Assembly (NCBI GenBank): GCA_028023455.1
Contig: JAQFVV010006215.1
Location: 3,207,230 to 3,271,229, forward strand
Direction of reading: 5' to 3'
DNA length: 64,000 bases
From: Epiperipatus broadwayi
Taxonomy: Eukaryota; Onychophora; Udeonychophora; Euonychophora; Peripatidae
The translations under genes were made by a program, and so were the position numbers. The stretch's first letter is position 1. Each line of letters starts with the position of its first letter. Below are positions 24,763 to 35,142 of this stretch, piece after piece. A model generated the notes under the pieces. The model was not told where the DNA came from. It saw nothing but the letters and a program-made list of their open reading frames with translations, and ran no database searches.

Positions 24763-26051
24763 TAATCAATGAATATATCAGATATTTTTAATTTAAAAAC
24801 GAACAATTTTTATTAGGCAATTTTTTTTTTTTATAAACTAGAAAAAGATGATCTGAAATTCAATTGGACATTTTAAAGTTTATCATCAAAGAACAGACAA
24901 ATACAATTTTGTATAGATTACAAAAGATACATTTTGTAAATACATAGCAAAGGCAGATAAAAAGGGAATTCTCTACTTATAATGGAGTTGGAAGAGAGAC
25001 AGACTTTATGTGGCATTAACAATGTCTGTCTGGAGGGCAAGCATGCTGTCTCTGTTTTTTATTTTAGAAATTTTATTGTAAAACAGTGATTGTAATTTCC
25101 TTGATGTAGGGTTGAAGAAAAATGGCATCTTAAGAACCAAAGAGTAAACACAAGAAAAACAGAAACCTTAACTGAATGGATCCCATTTCATGCTGTCAAT
25201 GAAAGTAGGAGGAAATATATGATTTAATAAATTGACTCAATGATATTTCTATAGATAAAAATGGCAGAACATTGGAACAGAAAATGATGTATTGTTTCTT
25301 CAGACTTAACTGAGAGAATAAAGATGATCAATGTTACTACGCACAATTCTCTGTGATCTGTTATTGGAAATGACCAGTAGAGAGAGCTTCTAAATTGACT
25401 TTAATAGGGAAACCTAAATATTTTGATTCCAGATACCAGAATTTGATTGTTTTGATAATCTGTTTATGGGTGATAGTAAAGAGAGATGGAGTGGTTGAGT
25501 TGATTAGTGCAAAAGAGTATCTTCCTAGAAAAGGTGTGATTATTAAGGTCAATATAAACAGCAATGGATTATATTAAGAAAATAATTTTACTGGATAGAG
25601 GCATATCAGTAGGAGTGATCAGAACAAAATTTTATAGCATTAGGGTAAGCAGAGACAAATTAAAAAATAGAATTAAATGACATCTGAAAATAAAAGTTAG
25701 GGATAGAGTGAAGAGAGAGACCATTGCCTTTGGCATGCTACTGTAAGATTATAATACTGATAGCAAGAGCTCTTTCATTGCAAATCAGTTTGAAAAAATC
25801 AAGATGTTAATGTAAAAATAGAGTTCTGAATAGATGTTCTCATAGCACTCATAGATTTATAAATGGAAAATCCAAGAAAATTATGAGGGGGAGCAGTGAA
25901 GAGAGAGGAAATACTATTACCAGAGAGTATGCTCCATGTGGATGACTTAATGTAAAATTGAAGTTTATAATGTGCTGTGTAATTTTCCAGGATAGAAATA
26001 AATGAAGGAAGGTACTTCTTAGAGGAGAAAAAATAACATGATCATTCATGA

Positions 26052-26138
26052 CAAAGCAAAACTCTTCATATAGTAGTGCCATCTTGTGCTAGCAATTATG
26101 TGCTAGTATGAGATAGTGATCATGTGATGTTTAGTGGT
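26052..26138. mobile_element. FB1 foldback MITE, copy 6, hairpin deleted
   Basis: Only the arm start (AGCAAAACTCTTCATATAGT) and the outer end (AGTGATCATGTGATGTTTAG) remain, about 87 bp in total. It lies within the decayed minus-strand LINE. Confidence 0.75.
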
Positions 26139-27456
26139 TTATGATCATTCATGAATGATACATGTTTGATTCTTTATCAGTCAGCAAAATATATATACCA
26201 GGTAGTTTTATCTCTACTTCCAGAAACAGTGAATCTATATAAATAATAAAAATGCAAAATACTTAAAGGTGAACCCTGCAGAATAGGATTATGGGGTTTA
26301 AATCTTGGCATTACTTTGCCATTAAGAGTGATAAAAATTTCTCTATTCATTAGCAGGTTGCCTAAAATGTAAAGAATGGGGAACAGGAATGTTATGCAAT
26401 TGTAATAGTTCAATGAGAGCATCAACAGGACAGAATCAAAAGCTGATAAAATATCTAGTTGGACTACTATGAGACCAGCTGTTCTAGTGGCTCTAACTTA
26501 GTCAATAACAATTTTAAACAGAGTGATAACATCAGAGGTAGAGGTAGAGCACCTTTTTTAGCCAACTGATAGTTTGATGGAAGGCAGAATAATAGCCTTT
26601 ATCTTATCCTTAATGATGGATTCAATGATTTTGATAAGTAAAAGTGACATAGAGATATGATGAAGATTATAAAAATGAAAGAGTTTTTTTCTTGTATCTG
26701 CATGATAAATTTGCCTAGAAAGAAAGTCAAGCAAATTCACAATAACTGGTGCTACAAAAAACTAAGATGCAAGAGAAGGTATCTAAAAATCACATCTTAA
26801 GCAAAATGTTAGGTTTTATAACATCATTAACTTGATGACTTTCATCAAAAGCAAATAATGGGAATTCAGGGCAGCTGAAAGTTTGCAACTAGATTTAAAG
26901 TGATAAAAAGTAAAAGCTAACATGTTGAGTCTTGTGCAGAAATGTTAACATCTACAATAATTAAAGAAGGGATGGATTTTTTACTTTTATAAAAAAAAGC
27001 CCAGTGGATGTACCCTTTTGACCAATTATGGGGTTGAGGTAAGAAGACTTTTGGCCTTTTTAGTAGAAAAATATTTAGCCAAAATAGATAGTGTATGCTG
27101 TTTAAGAGAAATAATTGAAGAAACTGAAGCAGGGTCACAAAAAGTGGCTTTCAATTTCAAATTAATAGCACCAAGTTCCTTAACTAAAGCTGTAGGTGAT
27201 TTGTTTTTACTAGTGTAATGTCTAATAACCTATTGGATGCTATTGATAAAAGAGAACCAAGCTACAGCAGATTGTAGAGAAAGAATACTATTCTTCTAAA
27301 ATAAATGTAAATTTCCAACATTACTACCTTCAGAGATATAGTCTTAAGCAATGTTCTTAACGTATCATAGCAGTTAAGAACAGGTTGTGTATAAAGATCA
27401 ATATCAACTTGCATGGAGAGTGACAAGTTATCAGAAAAAAACAATTATTTCCAAAG

Positions 27457-28215
27457 ATGAATTAACCATAAAATGCAGATCAGACAAAATAAAAGACCAA
27501 TGAGAATTCAATGTTTTAAAACATAGAAAGAGTGGAGAAAAAGCCTTCACTATTCATCATTTACAATTAATAAGGTGAAGGTAAATAACCACAAAATCAG
27601 TATAAGACATATTAAAGTCACCAAAAATGAGAGTAGAAGAGTTGGATAAAAGAATAAAATTAATATGGTATATAAGTTGATGTATAAGAGGGGTCTGTTT
27701 AAAAATATAAATAATGTTTACTGTAAAAGTAGCATTATGCGAAGAATAATGACAATCTTATTTTGATCAAGATAAAAGATGTTAAAAGAATCAAATGGTG
27801 CTTTATGATGAATTATAATATCTACCCCTGCAGCTGGAGTATTGGAGATGGGGAACTAAAAACCCAAATCTCTCAAGATATCCAACAAGATTGATATCAG
27901 AATGGGTATAAAGTTTAGTTTCAGAGAAGAAAATAATATTCAGATGCATGAATTACATAATTTAAATGGTGAAAGAATAAGCTTAAAATTCAGGGAGAAT
28001 GAGAAACAATTAATTAAAATGGCAACACATTTTGAACAACAACAAAAAAACTAGTTGAAAAGATGAATTAACTATGAAGTGCAGATCAAACAAATAAAAT
28101 AAAAGATCAATGAGAGTTCAATGTTTTAAAGCAAGAAGGAGTGGAGAAAAATCCTTCACTACTCATCAGTTTACAGTTAATAAGGTGAAGGTAATTAACC
28201 AAAAAATCAGTATAA
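27457..28215. repeat. Direct duplication within the decayed LINE
   Basis: A segment of about 150 bp at 27457-27606 recurs at 28062-28215. Both begin GATGAATTAAC and contain GAGTTCAATGTTTTAAA or GAATTCAATGTTTTAAA, TCCTTCACTA or GCCTTCACTA, and AATAAGGTGAAGGTAA. Divergence between the copies is modest. Confidence 0.85.
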
Positions 28216-28560
28216 GGTTGTATAAAAGACAAGATAATGAATCAAAAACAAACTTAGCATTAAAAAACAGATACAATATGAAGTGAGACATATATAAATA
28301 AAACATGATATTTAGAATCAAACATACTAATAGGCAAAACCAAAAGCAATATCAAATATGCAATAAAACAATTAAAAAAAAACACAATTTCATTTCACCT
28401 TGAGTTCTTGCTTTGCAAAAGAAACATTGAGATGAAACTCCTCTAAAGGTTATTACCAAAGAAGAAGAATCAGTGATATGAAGAATTGGGATGACATTTG
28501 GGCAAAATTATTTTTCTTTAAGGTTATACTAAATGTGGCTGTGTTAGTTAATATTGGAAA

Positions 28561-30287
28561 CTAGCTCTTTTCTCTAGTAAGTATATGAAGTTTGGTATGG
28601 TTTCAAACTTATTAAGCAGAAGTTGAAGATCTGTATTACTAAAGTCAATGTAATAGTTCTTAACTTGACAGTAAGTAACAGAGGCCTATCAATATCAAAG
28701 TACCACGAAAATTAAAATCTTTTTGAATAGCGCTATAGAATTCTACACAGATATATCTCTAGAGGTGCAGTAAAGCTTTGAAAATAATATTCCATAAATT
28801 TTTTCCCAGTAAGTATTGTATAAAATTTTCTTCCAATGGAAACCTAAAAAGCTCCTTTCTGCATTTGTAACTGGAATAATGAGCATCTTAGCATTATAAA
28901 ACTTTTTAAAAGATTTAAGCAGAGCCAGAAGCACCATTAATAGTTGATAAACAAAAAAGACATAAGCATCCACCTCTCAAAAAAATGAGTTCTTCGAAGG
29001 AATTTAAATATTTTTGAATATTAAATAAACAAATTTAAATACATTAAAATATTTATCAAGTATACATATAAGCTTGAAATTAAAAAAAATGATATTGATG
29101 TTATTTATTAAAAGCATGCTAAACATTAATTAAAGTAAATTTAAATTACATAGACCACCCTTTTTTTCCATGTGTCAAAGCATCGGCCAGAAAGTGAACC
29201 CACGAACTCGGGACAACTGCTTGTAAGGCAGTTGGGCTGACCACTGAACCACCAATGCTTGACTAGATTACCTTTTCTGTATGAAAGTCCAGAACATTTA
29301 TGGGAATACGAATATTAAATTTGTTTGTATATTTTTGATATAGTTGTTGATCAATAGTCAAAGAATTAGAAATGGGTTCATTTGAAATTATCATCTATCA
29401 GATTAAAGACATCATTTTTGTTGGCTGACACACTCTCAACATTTTCTTGAGATCTCGGATCATGAAATTTGCAATGCATTCATGTAATTATTTTTCCCCT
29501 TTCATTTTGAATCCCTATAAGAGATTTAGCATTTGGCAAGTCAATTCCACTGTTTTCTGACTTATTTAACATATCACTATTATTAGCATCTGATTTGCAA
29601 AGACTGAGGTCAGACTTGGAGGAATTATTTAAATTAATACCACTAGTGTTATTAACATTCAAGGCTGAAAAGTCTTTCATGATATTAATATCACTTGCGA
29701 ATGAATTAGAAATCAAATTTTTTTTTACGAGTATCAGCTGAAAACTTGACATGAAAAATAGGTTCTATGTTTGATTGAGAGTAATTCATAGAATGTAATG
29801 AAGATACTTCCCCATCATTCCAAAGTGATAATATTGAATCTTTTGCAATGGCTGACTTGTCAGAACTATTCACAGACATCACAAAAGAAAAAAATATTTC
29901 TGCGGATATTTGTTTATCTAGCTCACTTTAGAGCTTATTAGAAAGAGAGGAGAATTTCGAGTCTAATCCTAAACAGATCAGACCGGCAAACTCCAAGCTT
30001 CACTAACAATAAAAATCTTAACATAGGATCAGAAATACAAGCAACTTAGTCAAACAAAGGCCACCTGGTGACCTGAATATATTAGATTTTTTCACTATTG
30101 TCTGATCAAGAACAATGTGTATGTTATTTATTTATAAATAAAGAATTTATATATAAATAAATAATTTTGTTTCCACAATTTTAAATTAGACTTCCAAGAC
30201 ATAAACAATTTAGAAAAATTTGGGTCAGTTTCGATTATTTAAAATTTTTGCATTTCAGCTATACAGTATATGTAGATATTTTTTATT
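28561..30287. other. Region upstream of the decayed LINE
   Basis: Contains SINE copy 1 and a minus-strand frame at 29752-29480 (90 codons, Ser/Asn/Asp-rich, NSGINLNNSS-like repeats). The frame might be a relic of the LINE's first ORF, but it has no zinc knuckle or other diagnostic motif. Confidence 0.35.
29160..29262 (-). mobile_element. Short tRNA-derived SINE, copy 1
   Basis: The minus strand starts AGCATTGGTGGTTCAGTGGT, close to the 5' half of a tRNA-Gly/Val-type gene. It has a B-box-like GGTTCACTTTC and ends GATGCTTTGACACATGG before an A-rich run. Total length is about 100 bp. Confidence 0.75.
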
Positions 30288-32889
30288 CAGGAGCTGTGTT
30301 CCCTCTAAAGGGTATGCTATTGCACACAGTGCTTAAAAAATAGCGCATGAAAAAGATATATCTGCATGTATAAAATTTCAAAAATAATGTTTTTCTCTGT
30401 GTACATACTGATGATCATACTGCATTTGATGTACGTGTTTACCCTGACCCTTGACCTTGGAACGATCTGCTGATATCGCATGTGCTGAATATGTTTTACA
30501 GGAGTAAACTTTTCATTTTTATTTATTTTTATCGCTATCAATAAGGCATTAGAAGCATGCTAGTTTTGTTAAATAAAACTATATTATTACTATATATAAT
30601 AAATTTACATTACTATATTATATACTATATTATTTAAACTATATTTTTTTACTTGATTGATTCACAGCTATGGCATTGGCAAAATGTTTGAAAAGAAAGA
30701 AAATAGCCAGTGATTTTAAAATCAAATGACTCAATGAAATTATAGAAACAGATTCTCTAAAAAGTAATAGTAAATTAAGAATTCCATTACTAGAAATATT
30801 TATGTTCTGCGATAGTAAATAGTGTAATTTGCAATTACTGTCATGATGGACATGACTAATATGATTTGTATCTGGAAAAAAGTGGAATGATACTTAGAAC
30901 CAAATTTTTTAAAAATGTCACCTATTCAGCAAATCACATCTGGACAGCATACAAAAATTAAAAAATAAAACTCCCTCATTGCTGGAAACAGGAATATTAC
31001 ATTTATTTAATAAACCAAAAGACAAGCCTGAAGAAGTCAAAATTTTAATTGATAATGTATTTATTATTAGCAGTTAAAATGAATATTTCTTTATTTTCTG
31101 CCCAAAATATTAATGAACACGTAGCAAAATATATAAAAATTCCGGAAAGCTGACGTAGTAAAAATTATGCCTTTATGTTTTTGGAAATAATTAATTCCAC
31201 TGTAAAATAAGAAATGATGGAAGAAATAAATTCACACTTTAGCTATTGATAAAAGTACTGATATTAGTACTACCAAATGCTTAATTTTATATTTTAAATT
31301 CAGATGTAAAAATTCTAACCAATACAAAACTATTTTTGGTGGAATAAAACAGTTGAAAACTTGTGATGCAACTTCGATTGTATCAACAATAGATGATTTT
31401 TTTTACAAACAATAATACTGATTTATAAAAAGTGGTTATATTTACTTCTGATGGTACATCTGTGATGATAGGTAAAATAAATGGCATAGCAGCAAAATTA
31501 AAAGAAAAAATATCACATTTGGTTCAACAGTATTGTGGTGCGTATCACGAAGATTTAGGCATTTGTGATACCTGGAAAGAAGTTAAATTAGTAAAAGAGA
31601 TTGAAACTGTAATGAGAACAATTTATACTTTGTTTTCTAGATCTACAAAAAGAAGCAAATGTCAAGACATAGCTGAAGCTTCCAAAAATGAAGCTATTGC
31701 TTTTAAACCTTTAAATGAAGTTAGGTCATTATCTAGACATTTTGCACTTACAAGCAGATTCTTTGATTGAATATTTTAAAGAAGATGTGGATAATCGATC
31801 CCATTTCAAAGTTTTGTTTAAAGAAATTAGAAAACCTTGAATTTCAAGCAAACATGAGAATTTTGAATGAAATTTTAGAAGAACTTGCTGCATTGTGTAA
31901 AATTTTTCAATGGCACCCTCTAACACCATTTGATGCATTTCAATTTGTTCATGTAAAAATTAATAAATTTAGAGAACAATATCTCAAACAAATAATGTTT
32001 CATGGAGCAGTGAAGTAAAAATTATTATTGATAAAACTCAGAACAATATTAAAAATTGACACAAGTTCCATGTTAACATTTATGAATTTGCTATGTTTTC
32101 ATTTGGAAAAAAGATTTCCTGAAAAGAAGTAAAAGAAAGGACAACATTTGACTTAACATTGTTTCTCATATGTAATTTTAATTATAGCATTGTGAAGTTA
32201 AGTCTCTTTGTTTAAAATATAAAACCATTTTAAGCGATAAATCCTCTGTAATAAGACAATATAATAAATTTAAATTTGACGTGAAAGAAAAAATCAAATG
32301 TAAATTGATAACTAGTTTTGTGGATACGGTATCATTTTCGTTGGAAAATGAACAGTTTTAGGACTTTTCAAAATTACTGGATATTGGTGGAACATTTTTG
32401 GCAACTAGCAAGTAAATAAAAAAATCATTTAGGATAAAGTCATTTGAATATGCTGATGAGAGTGAAGTAATATCAGAGCAATGGAAACATCATAAATCTA
32501 GATCATGTATATTTGAAATGGCTAAATTGTAAAGATAGAAAAGATATAACATTGTATGTGACAACTATAATTCAATAGCATATTTCTTCATATATTAGTT
32601 TTTTAAATTGTGCAATAATTTTATTTTTATAAACAATTTTAGCATTCTACTGAATGTAATAACTACATATATGCATATGGATTTATATGAAGATAATATT
32701 GAAGTAAAAATTTTAAATTTTACAATTTTTATTACAAATTTTTACTTACATAATTGATTGTAAAATCAATTAAGTATAAGTATTATTATTTCAAATGGCA
32801 CACAAATTATTTTGATTTAATAAAAAATGCACAGACAGAAAAAAATGTTGTACTATAGTTAATAAAAATTAGAGGGGACATTGTTCAAG
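30288..32889 (+). mobile_element. hAT-like DNA transposon, decayed
   Basis: The left end reads CAGGAGCTGTGTTCCCTCTA (30288 on). The right end carries the inverse TTAGAGGGGACATTGTTCAAG (32869-32889), partly matching. Subterminal GCACACA tracts occur at both ends. No convincing 8-bp duplication is visible, which fits an old insertion. The transposase relic inside runs in the same direction. Exact ends are uncertain. Confidence 0.6.
30669..32535 (+). pseudogene. hAT-like transposase relic (ZNF862/KIAA1586-like group)
   Basis: The start reads AMALAKCLKRKKIASDFKIK and then hits a stop. The clearest block is at 31432-31770, where FTSDGTSVMIGKINGIAAKL matches the conserved catalytic-core stretch (F.SDGASVM.G..NG) found in hAT-derived vertebrate proteins such as ZNF862 and KIAA1586. 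A frameshift near 31770 passes the frame to 31767-32018 (ILNEILEELAALCKIFQ). Further relics continue to EWKHH-like sequence and a stop near 32532. Several nonsense codons and shifts make this a pseudogene. It lies in the 26.6-kb CPE intron on the opposite strand. Subfamily assignment is by memory of the motif, not by search. Confidence 0.75.
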
Positions 32890-33065
32890 GTAATAAAATT
32901 GATATAATGTTAGAATCAGAAGTGAATTCCTAAGTTTTATAATAAATGAATGTATTTTGGAAATCAAGTAATCAATATTGATAATGAAATATTATAACTT
33001 TATCTTTCTTATTGCATTGCTAAATCTATATAATTTTAAAATCATGTATATATTAATTTTTACAA

Positions 33066-33178
33066 CTATGGACACTTTCGATAGCCCCAGCAATCTTCTT
33101 CAAACTTCTACTTGTATTTGGAAATACAAGTAGAAGTTCTGAAAAAGACTGCTGGAGCAATTGAAACTGTCAATAGTA
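33066..33178. repeat. Short hairpin, about 50-bp arms
   Basis: CTTCTACTTGTATTT at 33107-33121 pairs with AAATACAAGTAGAAG at 33124-33138. The stem extends outwards imperfectly through CCAGCAATCTT / AAGACTGCTGG and GGACACTTTCGAT / ATTGAAACTGTC. Confidence 0.8.
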
Positions 33179-33313
33179 ATTATAAAAAAAAACATTGTAA
33201 AAAGTAATAAAGAATATAGATGATTTTAATAATATTGATAATCCTGGAAACTATTTATCAAGTGCTCACCATTAAATCATCAAACAAGCTCTCCAACAAA
33301 AATATTATCTATA

Positions 33314-34080
33314 TGTAGTGTTTTGTATAAAATGGCGGACATGTTAGTGCATTCCAGAAAAAACTAGAATGTATTCGAGAGGTTGTTTTAGATCGCGCGC
33401 TGATAGCTGTGGAATTTAATTAAGGCATTGACATAATGGCGATCGACTATTCCAAGAGATATTTGCTGATTGCAAATATTTCTGGATAAGAGACGATACC
33501 TTATTGGATGGTGTATTAATTGCTACAGTTGTCAGCAAGCAATAGAAGACTGGGTAACATCTACGCAGGGCAGCAATTAGAGGACAACTCCAGTAGAGAG
33601 CAGTCACGCAGTAGTTGAGTAGCAGTATTGGAGTAGATGTCGGTTTAACACCAGCAGAGATATCTCGCGTTAGTGCTTGCGGTTATGACCAGCGCCCAGT
33701 GGAAATGTAGTTCACGGGTGTAGCTAAAAGAGACCGCAGCAGAGAAGAGCATTAGTTGCAGAGAAGAGCATTAGTTGCAGAGTAGGGCATTAGTTGCAGA
33801 GTAGAAGCATTCGTTGCAGAGTAGAAGCATTCGTTGCAGAGCAGAGCATTAGTTGCAGAGCAGAGCATTAGTTGCAGAGTAGAAGCATTTGTTGCAGAGC
33901 AGAGCATTAGTTGCAGAGTAGAAGCATTCGTTGCAGAGCAAGGCATTCGTTGCAAAATAGACCATTCGTTGGAGAGCACTCGTTAGAAAAGAACAGCGTG
34001 GGAATTGCGATTACGTAAAGTAGAGAGAGAGAGTTGTTGCAGACTGTTCGCTATTCTGATTACTTAATAACATCGTGTCC
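33314..34080. other. CpG-containing, GC-richer tract with TATA box
   Basis: Compared with its surroundings this tract is rich in CpG (GCGCGC, GCGATCG, CTCGCG, GCGCC). A TATAAAA at about 33327 is followed directly by ATGGCGGACATG, and a minisatellite occupies its second half. No LTR ends, coding frame or duplication could be fixed. It could be the leader of an unrecognised retroelement or a transcribed regulatory region. The function is unknown. Confidence 0.4.
33744..33990. repeat. Minisatellite, 19-20-bp unit, about 12 copies
   Basis: The unit alternates between TTGCAGAGTAGAAGCATTCG and TTGCAGAGCAGAGCATTAG, with the last two units degenerate. Apparent repeat peptides on the minus strand are a by-product. 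Confidence 0.92.
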
Positions 34081-34442
34081 TAATGTATATAGACGTGCAT
34101 ATGGATACTTCACTATAATATTTATGTACATGTAAAAAATAGTTTTAAATGCATTGTTTATATATATCAGCAGTATCAAATTTTAAAAGCAAAATAATCA
34201 GATTACTAATTTCTTGGAAGATGTTCAAACACTGGAATAGGCATTGAATTTTATTTCAGAAACCTTTAGTTCTCAAACCTGTCACTCTGCCCCCTGGACT
34301 AAAACACAAGTACTACACAAAGTAAATTACCAAATTAAAAAAAAGAAAGCGGGAGAATATACAAATAATTATATTTATTTGACAATAGTCTGCCATATTC
34401 TTTTTAAATTAGGCACATTAAAGTAATGGTAAAAGAACTAAC

Positions 34443-34645
34443 CATTGTGTGATCAGCAGGAAGCAAAGCTTTATTATTATTATCATCAGTGACTTTTGGT
34501 TTAAGATAAAAATTAACTATTTTAGCTTCTTGGTGATCTGGATTTTCAACTTTGACATCACGAGATTCTGGTATATAGCCTTCAGCAGTCACAACAACTT
34601 CATAGTTCCCTGGAGTTAATAGTCGCCAATAATCACCATCACGAA
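34443..34645 (-). CDS. CPE: Carboxypeptidase E-like gene, exon with DGDYWRLLTPG motif
   Basis: This 203-nt exon follows acceptor TTTTTAG/TT and continues the split Val codon of the previous exon, reading VRDGDYWRLLTPGNYEVV. DGDYWRLL.PG.Y is highly conserved in the transthyretin-like domain of CPE, CPD, CPN and CPM. The domain ends near VNFYLKPK. A linker rich in Asp and Asn follows (VTDDNNNKALLPADHTM). The donor ATG/GTTAGT gives a phase-0 exit. If this donor were not used, the frame would read eight more residues after Met and stop near 34404, so a short alternative C-terminus is possible. The matching phase of the exon at 7888 and its carboxypeptidase-like tail favour splicing. The downstream intron would be about 26.6 kb. 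Confidence 0.92.
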
Positions 34646-35040
34646 CTAAAAATTGAAATATCACAGAATTATGTTAGTTGATTAAATATAACTAAATATG
34701 AAATAATTAAAATACAACTTAAATTTATCCCCATCTGTGTAAGTTAACTGAAAATTTTCAAATAAATTAATGTAGTTTTAAAATAAAGATCCAAAACTGA
34801 GATTATTCGTATTCATAACTTTTATTTTACATTTTTTTTTATTGAAATCGTTTTTTTAAAAAAGAATTATATTGTGACATCTAACCTAATTCTAAATAAT
34901 GCTAACTACTCCCCCCCCCCCCACTCCATAATTTCCTTTTATCTCAAACAAAAAATTTTTTCTCTTTATTTTTTATTGAGAACATTCTTTTGTGGAAATA
35001 TTTCTGCAAGCAAAGCAGTTTAATAGAGATTTCATTAAGT

Positions 35041-35142
35041 TTTTTTTTTTCATGAGTCAAAGCATCGGCCGGGAAGTGAGCCCGCAAACCCAGGACAACT
35101 GCTTGTAAGGCAGCTGTGCTGACCACTCGACCACCAAAGCAT
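35041..35142 (-). mobile_element. Short tRNA-derived SINE, copy 2
   Basis: The minus strand shows GCTTTGGTGGTCGAGTGGTC, the shared middle GCCTTACAAGCAGTTGTCCT, and an end GATGCTTTGACTCATGAAAA with an A tail. It lies about 400 bp upstream of the carboxypeptidase exon at 34645, in the preceding intron. Confidence 0.78.

Larger units (their letters stand above)
24950..28560 (-). pseudogene. Decayed LINE with endonuclease and reverse transcriptase remnants
   Basis: Read on the minus strand from about 28.0 to 25.3 kb, LINE motifs occur in the correct order in shifting frames. IIFFSETKLYTHSDINLVGY (near 27930) belongs to the endonuclease. AGVDIIIHHKAPFDSF is near 27810. HISMSLLLIKIIESIIKDK (near 26650) corresponds to RPISLL...KI.E of the reverse transcriptase. 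FITLNGKVMPRFKPH and then ILQGSPLS are near 26300. IYFAD at about 26180 has its second catalytic Asp replaced by a stop. PSLFTITHKQI and YLGFPIK are near 25400-25480. The pattern fits a CR1/Jockey-type LINE rather than the RTE element at 44 kb. It is broken throughout, carries an internal duplication, and hosts a short FB1 element at 26052-26138. Confidence 0.8.

Noticed and set aside
33752-33979. Minus-strand repeat protein (NASTLQLMLCSA repeats)
   Set aside because: The periodic peptide is a translation of the 19-20-bp minisatellite, with no start context or homologous domain.
33744-33990. CRISPR-like array
   Set aside because: Units are contiguous without unique spacers and the context is an animal intron, so it is a minisatellite.
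34404-34664. A stand-alone 86-codon gene
   Set aside because: It starts and ends inside introns. Splice sites and the split Val codon show that only 34645-34443 is coding, as an exon of the carboxypeptidase gene.
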